64,000 nt of DNA from Benincasa hispida (GCF_009727055.1 NC_052360.1:66775933-66839932), one strand, 5' to 3'. Positions 22,955-33,875 are shown, numbered from the stretch's first letter. Translations and numbers: made by a program. Notes: generated by a model from the letters alone, not told the origin.

Positions 22955-24792
22955 TGATAACTTGTAGAAATACAAGTTATTTATGCTGTTTTATTTAGAT
23001 TATGCGGAAAAAAGAAAGAAAAATTGCGTCGACAGTATAGAAATTGGCTTAGAAATACGAAAATTGTAAAGTGTCGTGAACACACCCACTAACCCCATTG
23101 CGATGGCGAAATGGAATGCCCAAGTCTTTGTTTTGCAGAAAATAGGTCAACGCATGCGTTAATTGCTCGAGGACAAAATGAACAACGCATCCACAACAGC
23201 ATGCGACAATCGATCAAGAATGAAAAAGATCAACGCAATTGCAGCGTATACGACAATCGATCATGGATTCAAGCCATCAACGCTTTTCCACCGCATGCGG
23301 CAATCAACAAAAGATCAAAACAACTACACCGCATGCGGCGATCAATCAAAGATGTGAAGAGCAACGCATTTGCAAAGCATTCTGACAAGTATACAACTTT
23401 TCTGTTGTACGATTCTGAAAAAATTGATCGTGGAGCAGAGCGGACTTTTCCATTATGCCATGTCAGGAATTATCAGAATTACAAAGTGGGACCACTAATA
23501 CAGAGAGCCAAGGTCTATAAATAGTTTCCTCGAATTCATTGTAAGGGAGGCTGGTCTGAAGAGACAATATAAAGAAAATCTGGGAGAACGACGAGACAAG
23601 GCTGAAAGGTAAGTCTCCGAGCAAGAAATTCTTTCCATTCTCGAAGAAGAAGCTCTGTGCAAGAGGTCACTTCTACCTGGAAAGCAAGCCTGAAAGGAAA
23701 GCTTTCCATTCCATTTTATACACACGCCGGCAAGCACAATGTCTCCGATCGGGATCTGTGTCAAGACATTGACACTCTTTCCATATTTGTTTCTATTCTT
23801 TCATTCATCTACTGTGTTCATCTTTCTTTAATCTTTCATTCACAATCATGTATCAAACGTTGATCTCTAAATTTAAATATCATTATCGTAATCACTATCA
23901 TCTCTCTGCTCTTTTCCACACATTTATCATCCATTTTCTTCATCATGTGTCATTAATCCCCTGGGTAAAGGGGAAGGATTAAGCGAGTGAGTTAATCCTT
24001 GTTAAGGAAATTGGCTGAGTTTAGCTAAAGCATGCTCGACAGCATCTTCACCTGTGAGAGCAGAAGTGAAGATGTTATTCCGCCTATCGAGAGAAGGTTG
24101 GAAGAATGCGTTAACTAAAGCGAGAAGTATTTCCAGAGATGGAAACAACCTTGCGTTCATTACGTTCATCCCTATTTCACCATAGACATACGGGAACGCG
24201 GCCGATCACTGAAAGGTGTAAGTCAAGGGAAAGCGGAACCTCAGTCGCATCTTCAACAAGATTGATAAACTTGCAATGTTCTTTCCCTCAACTCATTCTT
24301 TTTCTGATTCACAAGACTTGCCATCGCATTCATTACATTCTTTTGCACAACTTCACAGCCAGTCCTCACCCTGTATCATTAGTAGTTTAGTCATTTATTT
24401 TATCATCGCAATTTATTTTACAGCACTTTATTTACCATTGCATTTTATTTTCATCACAATTTACTTTTCTGCACAAATCAATTCTTTATTCTTTATGTTA
24501 AACCGGTCGCTTATACCACATTAGTATCGCAATAACAATAACAATTCTCGTGTTTGACCTTAGGTCAATCTGAGAAACTTGCGTTGGAATTATACTTGGT
24601 TCCAGCGCAAGAAAACTTGTGACATGCACTACACGAACGCATACTATGAAGCATATTATCATCATTGCATATACTTAGAACGTAGTGTCGCGCATATCTT
24701 TATCGCAAAGCACTTGAGCACATAGAGCATCATCATATTCATCAGTAGTGCATAAGCGATATAACAAAAGATAAATTTTTAAATGTCTATCA
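22955..24792 (+). repeat. 3' LTR of element C
   Basis: 1838 bp beginning tgataacttgtag and ending tctatca. It is colinear with 14658-16494, including the terminal GAAA hairpin, the gcatgcgg repeats and the TATA box. After it copia B resumes at 24793. Confidence 0.92.
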
Positions 24793-25245
24793 ATAAACCC
24801 TCCCGATTTACATAGTGGACATAGGTCTTTGGCCAAATCACTTAAACTCTTGTGTTCTTTCTTTCTAACTCTATGATCGTTTAGAATTTACTAAAGTATC
24901 GTTTACACGATCGTGTAGTTCCTATAGGATCATATACTCGACCGTTTAGCCTCGTATCCAATCGTCTATACGATCCTTTAGCTCTTCAGCTTTCGTCTAT
25001 ACGATCGTTTAGCTCCAGTAAACTGTCGTCTACATGATTGTCTAGTGCTTCGTCTTATCGTTTACATAATTGAACTATCATTTAGTTCTTAGAGCTTCGT
25101 TTACACGATTGAGCTGCCATGAGGTAAATGACAGAAGAGTTTCAAGCCTCAAGCATTCAGTCTCCCTTGACTTTTGAATCTTAACCGTTAATTATGAGTA
25201 ATTTGTGATTGTGAAATTTGAAGATCATAGTCATCTGGGACAACA
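24793..25245 (+). repeat. 5' LTR of copia B, part 2
   Basis: It aligns with 29525-29947 of the 3' LTR and ends gggacaaca. It is rich in the motif acgatcgt(t/g)tag (about 24895-25110), repeated in both LTRs. Confidence 0.9.
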
Positions 25246-25247
25246 AG

Positions 25248-25261
25248 TGGTATCAGAGCTC
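25248..25261 (+). other. Primer-binding site of copia B (tRNA-Met)
   Basis: tggtatcagagctc starts two bases after the LTR end and matches the initiator tRNA-Met complement. Confidence 0.9.
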
Positions 25262-25339
25262 AGTGAATAGTTTAAGACAGATCAAAGATTTGAATCCTTA
25301 CATACTTGGAATCAAATTAGTCGATCTTGAAGATCAAGA

Positions 25340-25912
25340 ATGGCAACTACCATATATGAAATTAAGAAGTTCGATGGTAAGACAGACTTTGAACTATGGA
25401 AAGCAAAGATTAAAGCAGTCTTGGGACAGTAGAAAGCTCTACTGGGCATTACGGACTCTACAAAGTACCCTAAAACACTCACTGAGGGAGAGAAAGAGAC
25501 AATTGAGGTAAACGCGTATGGAACCATTATCTTAAATGTCACGGATAGTGTTTTGAGGCAGATTGTAGACCAACCTACTACCTATGTCCTCTGGAACAAA
25601 CTGAATGAGATATATCTCAACAAAGACGTGCACAACAAAGCTTTCTTGAGGGAAATATTTTTCACCTACAAGATGGATGCTGCAAAGTTCCTCACAGATA
25701 ATCTGATTGAGTTCAAAAGAATGTCTTCTGAATTCAGATCAATAGGAGACAATATCAGGGAAGAGAATGAGGAATTCATATTACTAAATTCTCTACCAGA
25801 ATCATTCAAAGATGTCAAGACAACCATGACGTACGGTAGAGAAAGAATAACAACATAAGCAATCATATCAGAAATATGAGTCAGAGAATTAGAGTTACAA
25901 ATGAGTAAGAAA
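25340..25912 (+). pseudogene. copia B gag
   Basis: ATG at 25340 reads MATTIYEIKKFDGKTDFELW, the standard copia gag opening, and continues KAKIKAVLGQ to an in-frame stop near 25429. The UBN2-like body follows, with DQPTTYVLWNKLNEIYLNKD (about 25568-25628), FLREIFFTYKM, LIEFKRMSSEF and LLNSLPESFKDV, then another stop near 25857. Only a few changes break it. It would have formed the capsid. Confidence 0.88.
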
Positions 25913-25933
25913 AATCAATAAGGAGGTGAAGAC

Positions 25934-26467
25934 TTGTTTTCAAAGGGGAAAAACAAGAACAACGGTAAAGGGAAACAAAATGGTAGTGATAAGTATAAGA
26001 TTAAGTGCCATTTTTGTCACAAAATGGGGCACATGAAAAAGGACTACTATGCCTTGAAGAGGAAACTAAACCAACAGAATAAGGGTGGAAAACAAAACGA
26101 GGCTACTGTAGGGGAAAATTCCCTTGTTTATTCAGATGCATTGACTGCTACTAAAGAAGGTGGAGACCAGAATACTATGGAGACACAGGACTGGGTGTTA
26201 GATTCTGGTTGTTCAGTCCATATGACACCATCTAAGGGATGGTTTTGCACCTACAAGAAGTGGGATAGTGGGCTGATCTATATGAGAAACAATAACACCT
26301 ACAGAGTTGTTGGAATAGGGTCTGTATCCTTGAAAATGCAAGATGGTTCAGTGAAATTGATTAGGAACGTATGGCATGTTCCTACATTGAAGAGAAATCT
26401 CCTATCTTTGGGGATGTTTGATGCTATTGGTTGTGAGTATAGAGGTGTAGAGGTACCTTTGAAATAA
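25934..26467 (+). pseudogene. copia B zinc knuckle and protease
   Basis: 177 open codons. Residues 25-38 are the zinc knuckle CHFCHKMGHMKKDY, where the last cysteine of CCHC has become tyrosine. The protease active site is WVLDSGCSVHMTP (about residues 85-97, Asp-Ser-Gly intact), followed by the flap-like GIGSVSLKMQDG and the LIRNVWHVPTLKRNLLSLG closing block. The frame then slips at the end of the domain. The protease would process the polyprotein. Confidence 0.88.
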
Positions 26468-27653
26468 TTAAAGACTCTAAAGTAGTATTGGTGGCAACCA
26501 AGTTGAATAGGTTATATGTCATCAAAGATGTGAAAATGACACAAAAGGCTTTCTCATATCAGTGTAAGAGGGCTGTAAGTATTCTTTAAACATGGGATTC
26601 TTCTAAGGGGTGTTGGAGACAGCTTAAAATTATGTGAACACTACATATTAGGCAAAGCAACAAGGCAAGGTTTCCCCAAAGGACAACACACTTCTAAAGA
26701 GATTCTAGAATATGTGCATTCAGACTTGTGGGGGTCAACTCACTCTCCATCTGTAAGTGGAGCAAGGTACTTTTTTTCCTTTGTAGATGATTACTCAAGG
26801 AAGAGTTGGGTTTACTTTATAAAATTCAAAGATAAAGTATTTAGTAGATTCAAAGAATGGAAGAGCTTGATTGAAAAGCACACCTCTAAACATATTAAGC
26901 ATTTGAGAACTGATAACGGTTTAGAGTTTTGTGGAAAGGAGTTCAATTTTTTTTTTTTGCAGGGAGCATGGCATAGTAAGGCATAGAACAGTGAGGTACA
27001 CATCTCAACAAAATGGAGTAGCTGAAAGATTGAATAGAACAGTGCTGGAAAGAGTTAGATGTTAGTTGTCCAATACTCTATTGCCTTAAAAGTATTGGGT
27101 TGAAGCTGTTTCCTACACAATATACACTCTCAATAGGTGCCCATATCAATTCATAGAGCTGAAAACTTCTGAAGAGAGATGGACAGGGCAACCACATAAG
27201 CTGGAACACTTGAAAGTGTTTGGATGTGTAGGCCATGTGCATCAAAGCCAAGGGAAGTTGAAACCTAGGGTTGTAAAATGCATGTTCTTAGGCTTTACAC
27301 CGAGAGTGAAGGGTTATAGGTTGTGGCATCCTATTGAGAAGAGATGTGTGAATAGTAGAGATGTGGTTTTAAAAGAGAATGAGATGTTTATGATGTCTGA
27401 ACAACCAACTACATCTATGACAAAGACAAGTAGCACTAGATTTGAGGTGGAGCCTCAAAATGATCATAAAGCTTCTACTTCCTCTCAAAATCTTGACTTA
27501 GAAGGTGATGAGACTATTGAAACCAGTGAACATGTGTCAAATGAACAAGTTGAGACACATGGAGACTTACAAAATTATTCATTAGCAAGAGACAGACCTA
27601 GAAGAACTATTGTGCCACCGCTACATACCAATAGTCTAATTTTCCTAGTGTAG
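26468..27653 (+). pseudogene. copia B pre-integrase and integrase
   Basis: Blocks in order: pre-integrase remnant (26560-26690), HSDLWGSTHSPSVSGARYF and FSFVDDYSRKSW (26714-26813, both catalytic Asp regions), LRTDNGLEFCGKEFN (about 26904-26950), a T-run slippage at 26948-26958 that shifts the frame, QQNGVAERLNRTVLE (about 27006-27050, catalytic Glu), then the C-terminal HLKVFGCVGH and KCMFLGFTPRVKGYRLWHP (27207-27330). At least two stops interrupt it. The poly-T slip is the clearest cause of inactivity. Confidence 0.88.
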
Positions 27654-27656
27654 CAT

Positions 27657-28330
27657 TAAGTGCTGCCATTTCTTTGAGCAACAATGAACCTACTAGCTTT
27701 GAAGAAGCAACAAACAACCCTGATGCTAGACAGTGGATTGAGGCAATGAATGATGAAATGAAGTCCTTCAACCAAAATGACAGTTGGAGACTAATACCTT
27801 TGCCTAAAGGGTACAAACCTATCTCATGTAAGTGGATTTATAAATTTAAAGAAGAGGTTCTAGGTGTGCAAAAGTCTAGGTACAAGGCAAGGCTAGTTGC
27901 TAAAGGCTTCACTAAAGAAAAAGGTATTGACTACACTAAGGTCTTTTCTCCAGTGGTAAAGTATAGATCCATTAGGTTGCTCCTTTCCTTAGTTGTGCAA
28001 AAGGACTTGGAGTTAGACCAATTGGATGTAAAGACAGCCTTTCTACATGGGTTGTTGAATGAGACCATTTACATGATGCAACCTCAAGGTTATGTGAAAA
28101 GGGGAGAAAAAGACTTGGTGTGCTTGCTGAATAAGTTTATCTATGGCCTCAAGCAGTCTCCAAGATGTTGGTATGAGAGGTTTGATGAAGTGATCTCCAA
28201 GATGGGGTTCAAGAGAAGCTCATATGATTGGTGTGCTTATACAAACTCTAGTAGCTTCAAGGAACCGGTTTATCTACTTCTTTATGTAGATGACATGCTG
28301 CTGGCCAGGAGTTCCAAAGAAGAATTGAGG
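27657..28330 (+). pseudogene. copia B reverse transcriptase
   Basis: A 219-codon open frame (27674-28333) covers nearly the whole catalytic region: ARQWIEAMNDEMKSFNQNDSW, ISCKWIYKFKEEV, KARLVAKGFTKEKGIDYTKV, LDVKTAFLHG, NKFIYGLKQSPRCWYERFD and the active site YVDDMLLA (about 28285-28308). All motifs are intact, unlike the neighbouring domains. A stop at 28331 truncates it before the connection and RNase H. Confidence 0.9.
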
Positions 28331-29248
28331 TAAGTTAAAATGCTTCTTAAGAAAGAGTTTGATATGAAAGATCTAGGAGAATCAAGAAGGATCCTAGCCA
28401 TTGTGATTGAAAGAGATAGAAAGTAGGGTAGATTGCAAGTAAGGCAGTCTGAATATTGTGCAAAAATATTGCAGAAGTTCAAAATTGAGAGTGCTAAACC
28501 AGTTGGCACTCCTCTTGCACCTCATTTCAAGCTTTCAGCTGTAAATAGTCCAAAAAGTACTATAAACCATATGAAAGCTATTTCTTATTCCCAAGTAGTG
28601 GGATTATGACTTCTACTCGACCAGATCTGTCCTATGCAACAAGTATGGTTAATATGTACATGGCAAATCCTGGTAAACGACATTGGGAAGTAGTCAAGTG
28701 GATACTGAGGTATCTATGATCATCAAAGGATGCAAGGGTCTTATATAGACAAAATAAGCCATCCAAATGATGAAGTGTATGGTTCTGTAGATGCAGATTA
28801 TGTAGGGGATTTGGACAGAAGGCATTCTTTATCAGGCTATGTTTTCCTGTGAGGCAACAATTTGATAAGCTGGAAAGCTAGTTTACAACCTTTTGTGGCC
28901 CTTTCCACAATAGAGGCTAAGTTTATTACACTGTCTGCGGCTGTGAAGGAAGGTTTGTGACTGAAAGGTTTACTAAACGATTTTGGTATAACACAAACAA
29001 AGGTCAGAATATATTGTGAATAACCAAAGCACAATCTACCTATTAAAAACCAACAGTTTCACAGTAGAACCAAACATATTGACATTAAATATCATTTTAT
29101 CATAAAAGAGATTGAGAAAGGGGAAGTAGAGGTAGTGAAGATTCATACCTCAGACAATGCAGATGATATGCTAACCAAAACAGTTCCATTAAGCAAGCTT
29201 GGCCAATGCTTGGACCTTCTCGGGTTCGAGTTACCTGAAAAAGGTTAG
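28331..29248 (+). pseudogene. copia B RNase H
   Basis: Frameshifted blocks include FDMKDLGESRRILAIVIERD (28360-28420), TSTRPDLSYATSMV-like (28604-28650), VYGSVDADYVGDLDRRHSLS (about 28778-28840), LSTIEAKFITLSAA (about 28900-28945), HIDIKYHFI (29077-29105) and the closing DMLTKTVPLSKLGQCLDLLG (29166-29225). Several stops are present. It would have degraded the RNA template. Confidence 0.85.
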
Positions 29249-29297
29249 CTCAAGACAGCTCATCAAGCAAAGAGGGAAAGGTACTTTGGATGCTTAC

Positions 29298-29309
29298 AAA
29301 GGTGGAGAT
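29298..29309 (+). other. Polypurine tract of copia B
   Basis: aaaggtggagat lies directly before the 3' LTR start tgttac, the standard position and composition. Confidence 0.8.
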
Positions 29310-29947
29310 TGTTACAAAAAGAATCGAAGATGAGAAAAACATCGTTGCAGGCAGTTGAATCGTTGTCGACTTCTTTCTGTTATGTGTTGTAACCACCAAA
29401 GCTTTATCGTTGACCATTGCACCTGTGTATATAAAGAAAAAAAATGTGAGAATAACATAAGAGAGAAAACGAGAGAGAGCAAGACATTCGTTCTGTAATA
29501 ACTTTGAAGAAGAAGAAATAAAAGAGACCTTCCCGATTTGCACAGTGGATGTAGGCCTTTGGCCGAACCACTTAAACTCTTGTGTTCTTTCTTTCTAACT
29601 CTACGTTCATATAGCATTTACTAATGTATCATTTCCACGATCGTGTAGTTCCTATCGCATCGTGTACTCGATCGTTTAGCTCCGCGTCCAATCGTCTATA
29701 CGATCATTTAGCTCCAGTCAACTGTCGTCTACACGATTGTCTAGCACTTTGTCCTATCATTTACATAATTAAACTATCGTTTAGTTCTTGGAGCTTCGTT
29801 TACACGATTGAGCTACCATTAGGTAAACGACATAAGAGTTTCAAGCCTCAAACATTTAGCCTCCCCTAAATTTTGAATTGTTCTTAACCGTTAATTCTGA
29901 GTAATTTGTGATTATGAACTTGAAGATCATAGTCATCTAGGATAACA
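29310..29947 (+). repeat. 3' LTR of copia B
   Basis: 638 bp from tgttacaaaaag to gataaca, colinear with 14439-14657 plus 24793-25245. It has the same TATA-like region (tgtatataaag near 29425) and acgatcgt-type repeats at 29636-29820. It is followed by the duplication actac. Confidence 0.93.
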
Positions 29948-29952
29948 ACTAC
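29948..29952 (+). repeat. Target-site duplication of copia B, right copy
   Basis: actac, identical to 14434-14438. Confidence 0.85.
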
Positions 29953-30249
29953 AATTTTGAGTCAATTACATACTTTAATACTAAAATTTGAAATTTGTGT
30001 TAATTTTGTTTCTAGGTTTTAAAATTGAAACGCTCTCTCTCCTTTTTTTTCTCTCCATCTCTGATTTTCACTAATGACAATCTTCTGATTTTTTTGCAGC
30101 AAGTAACGTTGGGATGATAATATAACAACATTAACACTTCGATTGACAAGGTGAAGGGAAGGATAGAGAGATCATTTTGTTCATTATTTAATTATATTTT
30201 AGTTTTAATTTTAAGATATTTTATGTCAACAATGGCATTAATAAAGAGA
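29953..30249. other. Intergenic, nothing recognised
   Basis: A/T-rich sequence with a CT-rich run near 30030. No gene or repeat that I recognise. Confidence 0.5.
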
Positions 30250-30433
30250 CTAAAATTGTGTATTCTCTAAATGTTAGGGTTACGTAAATGCGCAACGAAA
30301 CGACAACTAAACTCAACAAGTATGTGAATATTATCTTTCATCCATTCCACAAGCATATAATCAAGCTACAAATAATTAACAACACAAAATAATAAGATAG
30401 AAATGAGAAAACCAACACTCAATCATGTTGGAA
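30250..30433 (+). repeat. Direct repeat flanking the plant-mobile-domain element, left
   Basis: It shares tattctctaaatgttaggg and gcaacgaaac, then tcaacaagtatgtgaa, ccacaagcatataatcaagc and gagaaaaccaacac with 33876-34080. The right copy has an extra stretch of about 20 bp near its end before catgttgg. Confidence 0.88.
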
Positions 30434-30515
30434 TTTTTTTTAAAATAATGTTATTTTAATATATATTAACAAAAATATGGTAGGATTGAAAATATTGACA
30501 AAAATAAGTTTTTAA

Positions 30516-30567
30516 ATCGTGTACCTGGTACACGATTACGCCTTAATTGTGTACCCGGTACACAATT
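30516..30567. repeat. Palindrome pair near left end of the element
   Basis: Two 21-23-bp palindromes built on gtgtacc-N-ggtacac: 30516-30536 (arms atcgtgtacc) and 30545-30567 (arms aattgtgtacc). Related half-sites continue to about 30712 (catgtacccgatacacga; gtgatcgggtacacgac). Confidence 0.85.
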
Positions 30568-31680
30568 AGCCCTAAATCATGTACCCGATACACGAGTGCC
30601 TATTGATCTAGCAGGCACAGACTGCCAATGTGGCAGTCATGCAGCGTTGACTGAGGTAATCGTGTATCCGATTACCTTAAGTCGTGATCGGGTACACGAC
30701 TTCTTTCTCCATTAAACCACCGTGCGACCCTTCTTCTTCCTCATCCGAAAGCTTCTGCCTCTGTTTGCTTCCACCTTCCCCGTCCAAAATCGTCCGGAAA
30801 CATTCTCTGTTTTCTTCCTTCTTCCCCATCCAAACGTATAATTTTGCCTCCATTTAACCATCTGTCTAAAATCGTCCAACCGTTTGTCTGAAAACTTCTG
30901 CCTCTCTTTGACTGAGGTAAAAAAAAATTTCCTACGTTGTTTTTCAATATATAATCTTTATATGGATCTTAATGTGTAGTTTATGGATCCATGATTTATT
31001 TTTGGATATATGTTGAACTTAGAAATTAGATTTTGTTGGGCTATTTTTCTGGATGATTATGTTTGTCTATTTGTTGGGCAATTTTTTTTTTTTTTTTTTT
31101 TTAATGATTAACTTGTTGGATGATTATGTATTTGTTGGGTTGAATCTAGAAATATATGTATATGTTTATAAAAATGAAGATTGGTTCATATATATATTAT
31201 TTTGTTTGCATTTTGGTTGAATTAAATGTATGACTCATGGATATATTGTTTTATTTTTATTTGGGTTGATTTAAATGTATAGTTTATGGATCTTAAATTT
31301 GGGCTGATTTAAATGTATAGTTTATGAATCTTAGATTTGAGCTGATTTAAATATATAGTTTATAGATCTTAGATTTCGGTTGATTTAAATGTATAATATT
31401 TAGATCTTATATGTTGAACTTAAAAATTGGATTTTGTTGGGTTGACATATTAATATGTACTTGTATTTTTTATATAATTGTATATTTTATGTACTTATAT
31501 TTTTCATGTAATTGTATATTTTATATACTTATATTTTTTTATGTAATTGTTTTATTTTATGTAATTGTACTTTTTATGTAATGAATTTATTTTTCATGTA
31601 ATTGTATCTTTTTATGTACTTTTTATGTATCTTTTATGTGATGAATTTTATTATATAATGTAATTTGAACTTCTTAGGTA

Positions 31681-33390
31681 ATGGAGACTGGTCCTTCTAA
31701 TTCTATACAATTATATTAACAAAATACGCATCGTTCACAATTGGTATGGGATAGTTCTTCCACAGTAGTTTTGACTTGTCGGAGAAGGGAGGCATCTGCA
31801 TAACATACTATCCCATTTGATCACCGCATTATTCCCTACGTTGAACAGGCAGGTTTTCTTGGGGTTGCATAAATCGATTTTATCCAGCTTAATTGGCACC
31901 TTATTACTGCTCTAGTTGAGCGTTGGAGACCAGAAACCCACAGATTTCACCTGTCTTGTGGGGAATGTACAATCATGTTGCAGGATGTTGCCATACGGTT
32001 TGGGTTACGAGTGGATGGACAACCATTGATAGGTTCACTACAATATGACTGGAAGAACGTTTGTAAAGAGCTCTTAGGCGTTCTACCAAATGATCTGAAA
32101 GGCTCAAGATTGAGTATCCCCTGGTTGGCATCCCAGTTTCCAGAATTACCTCCCGATGCCGACGACATCAGCATACGTAGGTATGCACGAGCATACATCA
32201 TGCAGCTTATTGGAGAATTTTTATTCACTGATAAGTCAAATACTCTAGTGCATCTCATGTTCTTCCTGCTATTGTCTGATTTCAAGTATGCCGGTACGTA
32301 CTCGTGGGGTGGTGCATGTCTTGCATAGTTGTATAGAGAACTTTGTCGGGCTACCAATGCACAAGCGTTGAAAATAACGGCCACCACTGATACTACTATA
32401 GATATCGACTTATGATAGATTTCCAATTATAGCACCAAGTTCAGTTACAGGCTCCAGATCATTGTCCACTTAGTGCTAGGTATTATTTCATTTATATATT
32501 TATTTTGTTATCATTTTATGTATGAATATAAATTAATTGCATTTTTTTTATAATTTTAGATGAAGTGGTGTATTAGTAGCCTTTGAACAGTCAGCAAATA
32601 TGTTGCTCGTGTACCGAAAAATATTTGATAGACTGATGCATAATCAGGTAACAAACGTATATATAAATGAATATTTAAAACATTTTGGATGTATACTTAT
32701 CTTTTTTTTTTTTTTTTTTTTTGTCAGATTATTTGGACGTCATACACACAACAGATTTGGTCATCCCTACCTGATTACTATCATGATGGCGAAGACATCT
32801 GGCTGACCGTTAGCCCTCTTATATACCTGTCTCTTATACACATCTAGATGTGTATAAGAGACAGGAGTGGCATCATCCAGATCGTGTGTTGAGACAGTTC
32901 GGTCTGCGACAAACGATACCTTCGTTGTCCTATACACTCCCAATACTACACTAGATTAATTTGAGAGGTAAGCATGACCAAGACTGACGTCAAATCCACG
33001 TGGAATATATATCCTACTTTTCCTGGTGCAATTCAATCACGAGGCGAATTATTACACTTGACGGTGCTTACTATTACTGCATGGTAAGAGATTTAAAATC
33101 AGACATTTTTCATATATATGATATGAATATTGTTTAATATTTATTTTTTTTCATTGTACAGAATAATTTTATCGGAGATGTAAAACAATATTCAGTGCAA
33201 CACAACTTACCAGACTTGGGTTCAATGTGTTAGCAAACATTGGTCAACATAGAAGGTATTTCAACAAATAAGACAACTCAATGTTGCTGACACCGATCGA
33301 AGACGTATTCGTTATAGACGACAATGACAGCAAGGTGAACCTAATTTAGAGGGACACGAAAACAACCCCATGAGGGGTAAAGGCTAGGGG
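31681..33390 (+). pseudogene. Plant mobile domain (PMD) protein relic
   Basis: From ATG 31681 one frame, broken by stops, runs to about 32360. It contains HTIPFDHRIIPYVEQAGFLG, WHLITALVERWRPETH, FHLSCGECTIMLQDVAIRFG, LPPDADDISIRRYARAYIMQ and YSWGGACLA-stop-LYRELCR. This is the plant mobile (aminotransferase-like) domain of the MAIN/MAIL type. An intron-like break follows, then FPIIAPSSVTGSRS in another frame near 32418-32460, IWTSYTQQIW and YHDGEDIWLTV at 32729-32805, and EWHHPDRVLRQFGLRQTIPS at 32866-32925. The stop at 32326 replaces an expected Trp (TGG to TAG). A sequencing adapter splits the gene at 32827. No function is retained. Confidence 0.85.
32827..32864. other. Nextera/Tn5 mate-pair junction adapter (assembly contamination)
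   Basis: 32827-32845 is exactly CTGTCTCTTATACACATCT, the 19-bp Tn5 mosaic end. 32846-32864 is its exact reverse complement. Two mosaic ends joined tail to tail are the circularisation junction of Nextera mate-pair libraries. It interrupts a continuous coding reading (DIWLTVSPLIY before, EWHHPDRVLRQF after), so it is an artefact and not plant DNA. Confidence 0.97.
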
Positions 33391-33658
33391 GTCGTTTTTA
33401 AATTTCATGTAAACTTTCATTTTCAAATTGTAAATTAAAGAACTAATTGTAAATCTTCTTTAATATCATGACATCTTTTTTTTTTTTAATATGAGTGAAA
33501 AATAATTGTGTTTTTCTTATAGATTAAATATATAATTAAGTTTAATAATGAAGGAATTTATGGACTCGTTTCTAAAGTCTTAATATTGTTGCACATCTTC
33601 AAATAAAAAAAATAATTAGTCAATCTATTTTTTTTTTTTTAAAAAAAACAAATCTTGA

Positions 33659-33780
33659 ACCGGGTCCACGATTATGGCAATCGTGGACCCGGTCCATGAG
33701 TTTCCATGCGACCGGTCAACCAAGTCAGCCGACATGGTGCTGGCTGGATTAAACATTAATCGTGTACCCCGTACACGATT
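33659..33780. repeat. Palindromes near right end of the element
   Basis: 33659-33693 has perfect 15-bp arms (accgggtccacgatt and its complement) around atggc. 33758-33780 has arms aatcgtgtac around ccc. They mirror those at the left end. Confidence 0.85.
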
Positions 33781-33875
33781 TCACTACCCTACTTTTGTCA
33801 ATAGTTTCAATGCCCACCTATTTTTAAAAATACTTTCTCATATACCCTATTTTTGTCAATAGTTTGAAAAAAAAT

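Larger units (their letters stand above)
14658..24792 (+). mobile_element. Athila-like Ty3/gypsy element C, apparently lacking pol
   Basis: Long LTRs (14658-16494 and 22955-24792) start tgataacttgtag and end atca. A primer site complementary to tRNA-Asp follows the 5' LTR and a purine run precedes the 3' LTR. It inserted into the 5' LTR of copia B, and the flanking pentamers ataga and ataaa are a near-match duplication. The inside holds a gag, 60-bp tandem repeats, a promoter-like block and a second ORF, but no protease, reverse transcriptase or integrase in the readable part. The 821-base gap hides at most a small piece, too little for a full pol. Confidence 0.88.
14439..29947 (+). mobile_element. 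Ty1/copia retrotransposon B, split by element C
   Basis: It has paired LTRs, a tRNA-Met primer site, gag, protease, integrase, reverse transcriptase and RNase H in copia order, a polypurine tract and a perfect actac duplication on both sides. Its 5' LTR is interrupted by the Athila-like element at 14658-24792. Without that insert it would be about 5.4 kb. Frameshifts and stops in every domain show it is inactive. Confidence 0.93.
30434..33875 (+). mobile_element. TIR element carrying a plant-mobile-domain gene (Mutator-like suspected)
   Basis: The ends are inverted relative to each other. The left has attttttttaaa and attgacaaaaata (about 30494-30506), the right has tatttttgtcaatagtttga (33847-33866) and poly-A. 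Both ends carry the palindrome atcgtgtacc/ggtacacgat (30516-30536; 33759-33779). Inside is one degenerate plant-mobile-domain gene. Known members of that domain family occur in Mutator-like DNA transposons and some retrotransposons. No MURA-type transposase is visible, so the class is inferred. Confidence 0.65.

Noticed and set aside
31975..32328. Intact 117-codon frame as a living MAIN/MAIL host gene
   Set aside because: The frame extends upstream through stops to 31681, is followed by further breaks, and lies inside an element with inverted ends.
32827..32864. Perfect 38-bp palindrome as a transposon or regulatory site
   Set aside because: Identical to two joined Tn5 mosaic ends from library preparation; an artefact.
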